Origin: Flavobacterium sp. J372
GTDB taxonomy: Bacteria; Bacteroidota; Bacteroidia; Flavobacteriales; Flavobacteriaceae
Length of the DNA stretch: 64,000 nt
Assembly: GCF_024699965.1 (NCBI RefSeq)
Contig: NZ_JAJOMZ010000004.1
Span: 1,238,001-1,302,000, forward strand
Direction: 5' to 3'
Shown: positions 40,248-48,701 of the stretch, piece by piece
Numbering within the stretch: the first letter of the stretch is position 1
How the letters are laid out: every line of letters begins with the position of its first letter
The notes under the pieces: generated by a model
Seen by the model: only the letters and a program-made list of their open reading frames with translations
Database searches by the model: none
Told to the model about the DNA's origin: nothing
Program-made: the position numbers and the translations under genes

Positions 40248-43200
40248 TTATTTAGCAATCACCAGCTTGTGTGTTTCGGTATCCCTGTCCGTAACCACCT
40301 GCATTATGTATGTGCCGTTGGTAAATTCGCCCATACTAATTTCAGTTTCAGCATTGGCAGCATTCAACTGTTTTACCAGTTTGCCTGTACCAATTTCGTA
40401 AATTGTAACATCTGCATTATTTACTGATTGCGCCAGCTTCAGCGTAAAGTTACCGCTTACAGATGGGTTAGGGTATACAAAGCCTTTACCTGCCAGGGCA
40501 AAGTCTTCATTGCTAAGCGCACAGTTTGACTGGGCTTCAAAAGCGCCTATATCACGTGTGCCATTAAAAACAGCCAGGTTTCTTTGGTCATTGAATATAT
40601 CTGCAGGGTCACCTTTGTCAGCTGCCGGGCTAGGGCAGTTAAATGCGTGAGTGAAAGTCTGCCCGCCGTTATCAGCCAGTGGAAGAAGCATGGCATCCAT
40701 TGGGCTTCCTACAGTGCCGAAAACGTCACTTTCTACAGGTGTGTATTCTGCAAAATCTACTATCCCGATAAAATTATATCCGCCTGAAGGTATAGCATCA
40801 GTATTGCTAACTATATCCGGGCCGCCAAAAACGGCAGTGTTGCCTGCTACTATTGTGTTTTTAAGTGTAGGCGTTGTTGCAGAGTTGTTATAAATACCTC
40901 CGCCTGTAGACAGTAGCCCGGCCGAGTTGAGTGTAATTGTGCTGGCATTTATGTTAGTAGTCGCATTGTTGTAAATCCCGCCGCCATTAGCCACAGAACT
41001 GTTTCCTGATATGGTTGTAAGCATGATATTCGCTGTACCTGTATTCACATGTATACCGCCGCCTGTTCCTGCTGCGCCATCGCTTACGTTATTGTCAAGG
41101 GTAGAGCTGTTTACGTTAAGTGTACCGCCATTGTTAAATATAGCGCCGCCGCCGTCATCAGCCGCCGGGCCGCTTGCAGTATTCTGGCTAAGGGTAACAT
41201 TGTTTACGGTCATAACGCTTCCGGTCTGGTTCCAAAGCCCGCCGCCTTCACGCCTTGCATCATTAGAAATTATTTCACCCCCATTAATTACAAACGTTGA
41301 TGCGCCCGATATGTGTACCGCACCGCCGTTGCCGGGATTTGGTGTACCTGCCGTACCGTCAACATCATTATTCATCATTTCGCAGTCGTTTATTGTGTAT
41401 ATGCCCGCAATCACTTCAATTGCACCGCCGGCACGGTTGGCGCTATTGGCATCAAACTCCGTATTTACTATTGTGATATTTCCTGCTGTAGAGAATAATC
41501 CGCCGCCACTGCCGCTAGTACCGGTAGCAAGGTTTCCTGTAATTGAGCTGTTGTTTATCTGCATATTTCCGCCATTGTTAAAAATGCCGCCCCCTCCATC
41601 TGTAGCAGCAGCACCCTGTGCGGTATTGTCGTCAATATCAACATCATTAAGTGTCATTAATCCGGTACCATTCCAAAGTCCGCCGCCTTGTAAAGATGCA
41701 GTATTTCCTGTAACCGAACCGCCTGTAATTGTTGCATTGCCCGTACCTGTTATGTGCAGGCCGCCACCGTTGCCCGGAGGCCCGGTCACGGTATTATCAC
41801 TAAGCTCAACATTTGTAAGCAGGATGGTACTCGTCTGTGAATTATCTTCGATACCGCCGCCTGCGCGTACTGCAGTATTGCCTGATATTTCGGTGTCAGT
41901 AATGGTTAGCATTGAGCCTACATCATTAAGTATGCCGCCGCCGCTTCCTGCAACACCGTTAGCTATATTATTTGTAATTTCTGAATTTATGATTGTAACT
42001 GTACCTCCGTTAAGGTTATAAATTCCGCCGCCGCCCTGGTCTGCACCTGCGCCGCTTGCAGTGTTGCCGTTTATGGTAGTACCTGTTATGGTCATGGTGC
42101 CGGTGCCATTCCACAGCCCGCCACCTTCAGCGCCTGCATTATTGCCGTTAACCGTACCTCCGGAAATTGTTACCGTACCCATCCCTGTTACGTGAAGTCC
42201 GCCGCCATTTCCGGGTGAGTTATTTGTTGTGTTATTGTTCAGTGTAACGTTTGAAAGTGATACGCTCCCTGTAGCGCCAGATACATCTTCAATCCCGCCG
42301 CCTGCACGGTTACTTGTGTTACCGGTTATTATAGCTCCGGTAATGTTCAATGTACCGCCAACATCATTTAATATACCACCGCCGCTACCCGCCGCGCCAT
42401 TTGCCGTATTGTTTGTTATAGATGTGCCTGAGCTTATGGTAAGTGTACCGCTAAGGTTATAAATGCCGCCGCCGCCTTCATTTGCTGCAGCGCCGCTTGC
42501 TGTATTATTTGTTATAGTAGTGCCATTTACAAGCATGGTGCCGCTGCCATTCCATAGCCCGCCACCTTCAAGAGCTGCAGTATTGCCACTTACAGTACCG
42601 CCATTTATGGTTGTGTTTCCCGCGCCTGTAATATGCAGGCCGCCACCGTTACCGGGGTTTGAAGCTGTACTGTTGTTAATAAGGTTACTGCCTGAAAGTG
42701 TTATGGTAGTCCCGGCTCCGGTGGTGCCTTCAATACCGCCGCCCGCGCGCATTGCACTGTTGTTGCTTATTGTGGTTGAATTAATATTTACGGTTGTGCC
42801 GGTACTGGCCAGTATTCCTCCACCGCTTCCTGAAGCTCCCGGGGCGCTGTTGCCATTAATGGTAGATGCATTTACGGTAAGGCTTCCGCCTTCAGCGTAA
42901 ATTGCTCCGCCGCCCTGGCCTGTAAGCGTGCCGTTTGCAACACAGTTGCTTATCGTGCAACTTGTTATATCAAGCAATGAGTTTGTTGTCCAGATGCCGC
43001 CGCCGTTTATAGCTGTATTTCCATTGGTTATTGTGAGGTTCACAATAGTTACAGCACCTGCATTAGAAAGTGTAAAAATCCTTGTGGCATTACCACCGCT
43101 TAGCGTTGTTTCCGCTGCGCCGTTGCCCACAATTGTTAAAGACTTAATGATAGTGATGTCTGACAAAAGGTTGACATTGTTACCATTTGTGGAAGCATCA

Positions 43201-43364
43201 AAAACAATTATGTCACCCGGCATTGCATCAATAACTGCCTGCCTTAATGAACCCGGGCCTGAATCGTTTGAGTTTGTTACGGTAATTGTCTGTGCATTTG
43301 CCGAAAAACCGACAAGCAGCATTAAAAAAAATACCGCTCTTAAAAATGTAAATTTTTTGTCCAT
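40248..43364 (-). CDS. Giant right-handed beta-helix surface protein with T9SS sorting domain
   Basis: 1038 residues. Signal peptide to about 25 (LVGFSANAQT). Residues about 28-850 are a parallel beta-helix of short turns with the ladder pattern GGGIxN, NTASG, SGNTA and many Asn/Gly/Thr. The pattern itself recurs as a super-repeat: the GGG-x-W motif comes at Trp125, 271, 418, 564 and 711, spaced 146, 147, 146, 147 residues (about seven 21-residue rungs each). A polymorphic-outer-membrane-like end (GGYNFIGIVDFAEY, DIGAFEAQSNC) precedes a type IX secretion sorting domain (FVYPNPSVSGNFTLKLA, ending HKLVIAK). Likely exported by T9SS and tethered or released; adhesion or polymer binding is possible. 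Upstream -7 box not evident. Confidence 0.88.
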   Translation of the reverse strand: MDKKFTFLRAVFFLMLLVGFSANAQTITVTNSNDSGPGSLRQAVIDAMPGDIIVFDASTNGNNVNLLSDITIIKSLTIVGNGAAETTLSGGNATRIFTLSNAGAVTIVNLTITNGNTAINGGGIWTTNSLLDITSCTISNCVANGTLTGQGGGAIYAEGGSLTVNASTINGNSAPGASGSGGGILASTGTTVNINSTTISNNSAMRAGGGIEGTTGAGTTITLSGSNLINNSTASNPGNGGGLHITGAGNTTINGGTVSGNTAALEGGGLWNGSGTMLVNGTTITNNTASGAAANEGGGGIYNLSGTLTISSGTSITNNTANGAAGSGGGILNDVGGTLNITGAIITGNTSNRAGGGIEDVSGATGSVSLSNVTLNNNTTNNSPGNGGGLHVTGMGTVTISGGTVNGNNAGAEGGGLWNGTGTMTITGTTINGNTASGAGADQGGGGIYNLNGGTVTIINSEITNNIANGVAGSGGGILNDVGSMLTITDTEISGNTAVRAGGGIEDNSQTSTILLTNVELSDNTVTGPPGNGGGLHITGTGNATITGGSVTGNTASLQGGGLWNGTGLMTLNDVDIDDNTAQGAAATDGGGGIFNNGGNMQINNSSITGNLATGTSGSGGGLFSTAGNITIVNTEFDANSANRAGGAIEVIAGIYTINDCEMMNNDVDGTAGTPNPGNGGAVHISGASTFVINGGEIISNDARREGGGLWNQTGSVMTVNNVTLSQNTASGPAADDGGGAIFNNGGTLNVNSSTLDNNVSDGAAGTGGGIHVNTGTANIMLTTISGNSSVANGGGIYNNATTNINASTITLNSAGLLSTGGGIYNNSATTPTLKNTIVAGNTAVFGGPDIVSNTDAIPSGGYNFIGIVDFAEYTPVESDVFGTVGSPMDAMLLPLADNGGQTFTHAFNCPSPAADKGDPADIFNDQRNLAVFNGTRDIGAFEAQSNCALSNEDFALAGKGFVYPNPSVSGNFTLKLAQSVNNADVTIYEIGTGKLVKQLNAANAETEISMGEFTNGTYIMQVVTDRDTETHKLVIAK

Positions 43365-43485
43365 AATTTGTAGATTTATGTTAATGGTACTTAAAGCTAC
43401 GTACTAAAAATTGCAATAGTTTGTTTTACAATTAGTTAATTAAATCACAATTTATTTCTTAAAAATGGCTTAGCCTTAATGTTTA

Positions 43486-43515
43486 TTGGGAAGTGCAAAG
43501 ATTATAGTACTTTTG
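43486..43515 (+). promoter_or_regulatory. Complete predicted Bacteroidota promoter
   Basis: TTG (43486-43488), 19 bases, then TACTTTTG (43508-43515), an exact TTG-N19-TAnnTTTG match, 20 bases before the ATG at 43536. It is the best full promoter match in the window. Confidence 0.7.
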
Positions 43516-43535
43516 CATTAACAAAAGTTTAGTAC

Positions 43536-43979
43536 ATGTTGAACATCAAACTTAAGTCAGGCATTGATAAGCTCCTTTTCGGGATGAAAGAAAAGGACGT
43601 AAGAGCCCTTTACGGCGAACCAGACAAGACATACAAAGACGAAGATAAGAACATCATCTGGCTGTATAATGCTCAAATGTTGCGGCTAACTTTTTATGCG
43701 GATGAAGACTTCCGCCTGGGGTATATTATCGCTTCACACCCTGAACTGGAATTGTTCGGACAAAAAGTAATAGGGCAGGACTGGAAGACTGCTGAGAAGA
43801 TTGCAGGTGACAACAAAATAAAAGCTTTCGAAAAAGAAAGCTTTGATACGGTTGATAATTACTTCAACGAAACAAACTGGGTCATCTTCCAGGTAGAATT
43901 TGGAAGGGTTGTAAAGGTTGAACTCGGCGCTATCATTAATGTAAAGGACGATGAATTCGACTGGAAGTTTAAGGCCTAA
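43536..43979 (+). CDS. Conserved-looking protein of unknown function
   Basis: 147 residues, cytoplasmic. Begins MLNIKLKSGIDKLLFGMKEK, DVRALYGEPDKTYKDEDKNI, a pattern reminiscent of the SmpA/BamE-like start in which a GM-x-x-DV motif precedes LYGEP. The second half is beta-rich (NWVIFQVEFGRVVKVELGAI). No signal peptide, so not a BamE orthologue. Its stop overlaps the stop of the converging esterase by bases 43976-43979. Confidence 0.6.
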   Translation: MLNIKLKSGIDKLLFGMKEKDVRALYGEPDKTYKDEDKNIIWLYNAQMLRLTFYADEDFRLGYIIASHPELELFGQKVIGQDWKTAEKIAGDNKIKAFEKESFDTVDNYFNETNWVIFQVEFGRVVKVELGAIINVKDDEFDWKFKA

Positions 43980-44626
43980 GCCGTTTTATTGAGCCAGTCC
44001 AACAGGTCATAAAAATTTTGCGGGGCAACGCCATGGCCTACCGGGTACTCATGGTATTCAGCCATTATCCCGAAATTTTTTAAAGCTTCCGGAGCCTTAC
44101 GCGCCCATTCAATAGGAATTACCTGGTCAACGCTACCGTGGGAAATAAAGAACTGAAGTTTCGCAGCCTTTTCCTTATCTACACTGTCAATAATATCAGG
44201 ATTGAAGTAGCCGCTTAGTGCAGCAACGCGTGCAATCTTATCAGGGTAGGTAAGCGCTGCGGCATAGCTAAGTATTGCGCCCTGGCTAAAGCCTATAAGT
44301 GTAACTTTATCTTTATCAACAGGATAGTTGGTAACCACTTCATCAATAAATTTTGCAATAAGGTCGCGTGAGGCTGCTGCCTGTACATCATCGCTGAATT
44401 TGTTCATGTCTGCATCAAAATTGATGGCGTACCATGCATTGCCATACGGCGGAATTGCATGTGGTGCGCGTGCAGAGATTATCAGGTACTCATCAGGAAG
44501 TTGCGTTGCGAAAGAAAACAGGTCTTCCTCATTGCTGCCATAGCCGTGAAGCAGCAGCAACAGCGGGTTTTTATCAAGCTTGTTTTTCGGTTCGCGATCC
44601 AGGTGGTAAAGTGAAAGGTTGTTCAT
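43976..44626 (-). CDS. Alpha/beta-hydrolase, carboxylesterase/phospholipase family
   Basis: 216 residues. Oxyanion-side strand NPLLLLLHGYGSNEEDLFSF, nucleophile elbow TLIGFSQGAILSYAAALTYP (Ser in GFSQG), acid in FFISHGSVDQVIPIEWAR and catalytic His in YPVGHGVAP. Matches the PF02230 esterase group; cytoplasmic, no signal peptide. Last gene of a five-gene leftward operon: its ATG overlaps the stop of the DUF4870-like gene by one base. Confidence 0.9.
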   Translation of the reverse strand: MNNLSLYHLDREPKNKLDKNPLLLLLHGYGSNEEDLFSFATQLPDEYLIISARAPHAIPPYGNAWYAINFDADMNKFSDDVQAAASRDLIAKFIDEVVTNYPVDKDKVTLIGFSQGAILSYAAALTYPDKIARVAALSGYFNPDIIDSVDKEKAAKLQFFISHGSVDQVIPIEWARKAPEALKNFGIMAEYHEYPVGHGVAPQNFYDLLDWLNKTA

Positions 44627-44948
44627 TACAGGTTTTTAAACAGGTTTTGGAAAAGCCCGCCCAGTAGCGGAATTTTGTTCATCTGGCCTTGCAGTGCGCC
44701 AATAAAGCCGTACATCCACAAGATGAAAAAGAAGATGTAAAACGCTGACGATATCGCCCAACTGTCAAACCCGCTTACAGGGTATCCAAGCGCAAAAAGA
44801 ACAGCATCAATCCCAGCGCCTGCCGTATATGGAACGATGCAAACGGGTTCTTCGGTTCGCTGTTCTGCACCATCGCGATGATAGTTCCAATGATGGTAAG
44901 ATAGGCTATAATGGCATTTGTCTTACCGCTTTCAACAGAATTATCCAT
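44626..44948 (-). pseudogene. DUF4870-like small membrane protein, one-base frameshift
   Basis: Starts MDNSVESGKTNAIIAYLTII, GTIIAMVQNSEPKNPFASFH, then IRQALGLMLFF and an abrupt stop in frame. The next frame continues LGYPVSGFDSWAISSAFYIF, FFILWMYGFIGALQGQMNKI, ending LLGGLFQNLFKNL with TAA at 44626-44628. Adding one base to the A5 run at 44794-44798 (plus strand) gives a 107-residue protein with three or four membrane segments, the DUF4870 layout. Its stop overlaps the esterase start and its ATG overlaps the stop of the lipoprotein gene. Confidence 0.78.
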
Positions 44949-45400
44949 TACTCAATTTTAATTGTGCTACGTACTTCAATATCGGTGCGCGGGTCAAAAA
45001 CCACATCCTGGTAAACCGCATCTCCGGCCTTCATGTCTACCGCTATTTTTTTACGGCCGGTCTCTGTACCTTTTTTATTGATAGCCTTAAACGTAATGTC
45101 CTGCTTAATAGGCTTATCGGCAATAAGGTAGATTACAAGCTTGTTATCATTGTTCGTGATGCTGTCTTCCTCTACATAAAATTTGCCTGTAGAAAGGCCC
45201 TTTGCTTTCAGCTCTTCCGACAGTTCAATTTTTGAATCAAACGTACGCTCCACACCTTCGCTTATGCCTTCAGCCACTTCAGTAGCAGCTTCACCAACGC
45301 GCTCTCCTGTTTTGTTCAATGTATCTTTTGCCTTGTCATGAACTTTATCGCATGCGGCAAATACTATTGCCGAGCACGCCAAAATCATTAGCTTTTTCAT
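44948..45400 (-). CDS. Small lipoprotein of unknown function
   Basis: 150 residues. Lipobox-like FAAC (Cys17). Then a helical stretch rich in Lys/Glu (DKVHDKAKDTLNKTGERVGE) and a beta-rich end (KLVIYLIADKPIKQDITFKA, GDAVYQDVVFDPRTDIEVRS). No family recognised. It sits between the dihydroorotase-like gene (one-base gap) and the DUF4870-like gene (overlap), so it is part of the same operon. Confidence 0.68.
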   Translation of the reverse strand: MKKLMILACSAIVFAACDKVHDKAKDTLNKTGERVGEAATEVAEGISEGVERTFDSKIELSEELKAKGLSTGKFYVEEDSITNNDNKLVIYLIADKPIKQDITFKAINKKGTETGRKKIAVDMKAGDAVYQDVVFDPRTDIEVRSTIKIE

Positions 45401-45401
45401 C

Positions 45402-46661
45402 TTATTTATTGTTTAAAACGAGTTTTCCGTTATTGTAAATACCATACACTTTGCCTTTCACCGGCTGACCCAGAAATGCAGAATTCTTCGATTTTGAAAG
45501 GATGTTTTCCTTGGTGAAAGTGCTTTCACCTTCAGTGGAGAATAATGTAAAGGATACCGTTGCACCTTCTGCAATTTTATTCGTTTCAACCCTAAATATA
45601 GCCTTGCCTGCTGTCAGCTTTTCTACAATAACATCAACCGGCAGTACCGTCATCAATGCCCCGAAAGCACTCTCCAGCCCGATGGTGCCGTCTTTAGCCA
45701 GGTCAAACTCCAGCTTTTTATTTTCGATGTCAATAGGGTTGTGATCGCTCGTGATGATATCTATTGTACCGTCTTTCACAGCAGCAATCAGCGCCTGTCT
45801 GTCACTTTCCGGGCGCAACGGCGGGGCAATCTTGTAACGGCTGTCAAACCCTGTAAGTACTTCATGGGTCAATATCAAATGATGTACAGCAACACTGCAG
45901 GTCACATTTAACCCCTTAGCTTTAGCCTCCTTTATCAATTTCACCGACCCTGCCGTAGATATAGTAGGGATGTGCATTTTGCCGCCGGTGTATTCCAGTA
46001 CCGAAAGGTTTCGGGCTACCATCAATTCTTCGGCAAGTGCAGGAATTCCCTTTAGCCCAAGCCTGGTGCTCACTGCACCTTCATGCACCACACCTTTGCC
46101 TTTAATCTTTTCATCCTGGCAGTAGGCTATAACAAGCCCGTCAAAATCCTGCACATATTGCAGCGCGATTTTCATCAGGCCCGCGTCCTGTTGCGATTTA
46201 TTATAGTCACCGAAAGCAACCGCCCCGGCATTGGCCATGTCATACATTTCAGCAATGTCCTTTCCTTCGCTGCCTTTTGTCAAAGCGCCTATTGGGTGAA
46301 GGTTTGCAGCGTGTCCCCCTCCTTTAGCTTTCAGGAAAGAAATATGGCTCTGGCTGTCGGCTATGGGGTTGGCATTAGGCTGTAAAGCGATATCTGTAAA
46401 TCCGCTCATTGCCGCCACATTTAATCCGTTTGCGATGGTCTCCCTGTCTTCATAACCCGGCTCGCCCAGGCTTACCGAACTGTCAAACCATCCCTGGGAG
46501 ATATGCAGGCCATTTAGTTCCACTACTTCAAAGCCATCACCTGCCGTCAGCTTTTGGCCTATTTGTTTGATGATGCCATCCGCAACGATGATATCGGCCT
46601 GTTTGTTGTGAAACGTACTCTCTTTATCAATTATAACAGCATTTTTAAAGATCAGGTTCAT
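45402..46661 (-). CDS. Dihydroorotase-like amidohydrolase lacking the HxH metal site
   Basis: 419 residues with the dihydroorotase layout: FKNAVIIDKESTFHNKQADI, then the segment that should read D-x-H-V-H-L-R-E-P-G is D60-SSVSLGEPG, so both histidines (62 and 64 equivalents) and the substrate Arg are missing. The later HHLILTHE and SDHNPID segments keep His and Asp. Bacteroidota and Pseudomonas carry such inactive PyrC-like chains; they may support aspartate transcarbamylase or act elsewhere. Overlaps the BatA-type gene by 4 bases. Whether it is active by another metal set is open. Confidence 0.82.
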   Translation of the reverse strand: MNLIFKNAVIIDKESTFHNKQADIIVADGIIKQIGQKLTAGDGFEVVELNGLHISQGWFDSSVSLGEPGYEDRETIANGLNVAAMSGFTDIALQPNANPIADSQSHISFLKAKGGGHAANLHPIGALTKGSEGKDIAEMYDMANAGAVAFGDYNKSQQDAGLMKIALQYVQDFDGLVIAYCQDEKIKGKGVVHEGAVSTRLGLKGIPALAEELMVARNLSVLEYTGGKMHIPTISTAGSVKLIKEAKAKGLNVTCSVAVHHLILTHEVLTGFDSRYKIAPPLRPESDRQALIAAVKDGTIDIITSDHNPIDIENKKLEFDLAKDGTIGLESAFGALMTVLPVDVIVEKLTAGKAIFRVETNKIAEGATVSFTLFSTEGESTFTKENILSKSKNSAFLGQPVKGKVYGIYNNGKLVLNNK

Positions 46662-48583
46662 TTTACAAATTTTTGTATGAATAGTTCAAGCAGTAAAAAC
46701 AGCAGCGTACCCATCACAAACCATTTCCACAGTTCGCTGGCGGTGCGGTGTGACGTAATATCATTAAACACCGTCTCTACAGATGATGCCTTTGTGAATT
46801 CACCCAGCACCCCCGGGTTAGATGCACTCAGGTCGCTTTCTGTGCGCGGGTAATTAAAGCTGATATTCTTTATGCTTTCATCATTTTTAGTGATGCTGTA
46901 ATTGCCCGCCGTTTCAGGATAATCGCCGAAAGACAGCTTTACTTTATTATCAAGCAGCTGCTGCATCGGTATGAAACTTGCATCTGTGCCTTTCACCGAC
47001 AGCGACTCATCTTTGCCCAGCTGTGCATCAACCACAAGGCTCTGGCTGCGGCCTATTGTTATGGCGCTTATGCCTGTCTTACCGTTGTTCTGCGCCATAT
47101 TGTAAAAGGTCGGTACAATAAGCGGTGAGTTTTGGAAGTTGCTGTTTTCTTTATTTATCGCTGCCGAAAATATATATACATTGCCCAGCTTGTTAGTAAC
47201 TGATGCCAGGAACGGCGTGTTATCGTCATACGTTAAAACCTGACTGCCATTTCCAAGTACAAACCCGGTATTGGTTTTCGGGTACTGAAAGTTGTTCACT
47301 TTTTTCTCAAATACACCGCTGTACAACGGGTGGCTGAAGGCTATTTTCGTAATTTGCCTTTCGCCTGTTGCACTTCCCCGGAAGGTAATGTTTCCGAATG
47401 ATGCAAGGGCAGTGTTGAGGTTTTGCGTGGTAGCTGTCTGTGCAGGAATGATTACCACATTACCGCCTTTCGCATAAAAATCTTTCAGCGTAGTGACAAG
47501 CGATTGCGGAATCTCAGCAAGTTCGTTCAGGATAACGGCATCCTGTTTTTCTATGCTGTTGTAATCAAGGGCGCGTAACTCCTGAGCAGTATAGTTGAAT
47601 TCATCTTCGGTATAAATTCTCGAAAGGAAATTATTCTTCGCAGCATCGCCTATTGCCAATACATTGGACTTTTGCGGTTTTGAGATGCTGAAGTAGTAGG
47701 TGTTGTCATACGCCAGGCTATTATCGGAAACCGACACATACCCATGGAAATCCTTTTTGGGGATGGTAAATGGGCTGGTTTTCTTCGGTGTGTCAAACTT
47801 CACCACCGTTTTTGCAATCAGGTTTTTGCCATTGTAAAGAGCGACCGGAATGTCATTCTCAAACTCACCATACGCCTGCAAGCTTACGTTTATCTCATAG
47901 AAGTTATCAAGCGTTTGGGCAATATATACGCTATCGACGGCGACGTTATTTTTGTTCTGCGCTTCAGGGGTTATTGCGTAGGCGGTGCTGCCTTCCGGCA
48001 ATTTGCTTACCATTTTATCGTCAAGTCCTACAGCATCGGTAATTACAACATAATCTTTACCTGTAGCCGGATTTTTAGCATTTGCCTTCGCCATTAAAAA
48101 GTCAGGGCGGAAAGGCACCGGGCTGTACGGCATCGCCATCAGGTCGGCGCGTATGGATTTTACATCGGTATCATAAAAAGCTCCCGTGGTTGTAAGCAGT
48201 GATATTTTTTGTGTTTCAGGCGTATTCTCAAGGACGTCCTGTACGGCACGCTTCAGCAGCTCACCACGGCTGCCCTTGGCCTGCATAGAAAAAGAGTTGT
48301 CAAGCAGTATTACCATTTCGTTGCCGGACTTGTTGCTTTCGCTCGCTTTGAAGAACGGCTGCGCAAAGGCTATGATAAGGCAGGCGAGGAGGAGCAAACG
48401 CACAGCAAGCAGCAGCCATTTCTTGATGACCGAGCTTTTCCGTGTCTGCATACTCAGCTCTCGCAGGAAGCGTACGTTGGTAAAATACTCTTTCTTGAAG
48501 CGGCGAAGCTGGAATAAATGTACAAGTACGGGAATTACAAGTAAAAATAAGAAGTAAAGAATTTCAGGATTTTTAAATTGCAT
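46658..48583 (-). CDS. BatA/VWA-domain membrane protein
   Basis: 641 residues. Two N-terminal membrane segments with the BatA signature (PEILYFLFLLVIPVLVHLFQ, LLLAVRLLLLACLIIAFAQP), then a von Willebrand A-like domain with MVILLDNSFSMQAKGSRGEL (the DxSxS MIDAS motif) and VVITDAV, a long beta-rich periplasmic part, and a last membrane helix (WFVMGTLLFLLLELFIQKFV). Member of the Bat (Bacteroides aerotolerance)-like group that sits in the inner membrane and scaffolds proteins. First gene of the operon down to the esterase. Confidence 0.88.
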   Translation of the reverse strand: MQFKNPEILYFLFLLVIPVLVHLFQLRRFKKEYFTNVRFLRELSMQTRKSSVIKKWLLLAVRLLLLACLIIAFAQPFFKASESNKSGNEMVILLDNSFSMQAKGSRGELLKRAVQDVLENTPETQKISLLTTTGAFYDTDVKSIRADLMAMPYSPVPFRPDFLMAKANAKNPATGKDYVVITDAVGLDDKMVSKLPEGSTAYAITPEAQNKNNVAVDSVYIAQTLDNFYEINVSLQAYGEFENDIPVALYNGKNLIAKTVVKFDTPKKTSPFTIPKKDFHGYVSVSDNSLAYDNTYYFSISKPQKSNVLAIGDAAKNNFLSRIYTEDEFNYTAQELRALDYNSIEKQDAVILNELAEIPQSLVTTLKDFYAKGGNVVIIPAQTATTQNLNTALASFGNITFRGSATGERQITKIAFSHPLYSGVFEKKVNNFQYPKTNTGFVLGNGSQVLTYDDNTPFLASVTNKLGNVYIFSAAINKENSNFQNSPLIVPTFYNMAQNNGKTGISAITIGRSQSLVVDAQLGKDESLSVKGTDASFIPMQQLLDNKVKLSFGDYPETAGNYSITKNDESIKNISFNYPRTESDLSASNPGVLGEFTKASSVETVFNDITSHRTASELWKWFVMGTLLFLLLELFIQKFVK

Positions 48584-48672
48584 CCGCTTGAAAGTTTGTC
48601 AAAAATACTAATTTTTACAATAACGCAGGAACGATTGCCTCGGTATAAATTTCACATAATATTTAAATCATT

Positions 48673-48680
48673 TACTTTTG
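48673..48680 (+). promoter_or_regulatory. Predicted -7 box for the lactonase gene
   Basis: TACTTTTG matches TAnnTTTG exactly, 21 bases before the ATG at 48702. No clear -33. Confidence 0.5.
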
Positions 48681-48701
48681 TTGTGCTTAACTTGCTTTAC
48701 C

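Noticed and set aside
41011..42900. Several long proline-rich open frames on the plus strand opposite the beta-helix gene
   Set aside because: They are mirror images of the Gly/Asn/Thr-rich repeats (Pro from GG codons) and repeat with the same period; the leftward frame has a signal peptide and a sorting domain.
48584..48672. A full -33/-7 promoter for the lactonase gene
   Set aside because: The -7 box is clear, but the nearest TTG upstream is about 35 bases away, too far.
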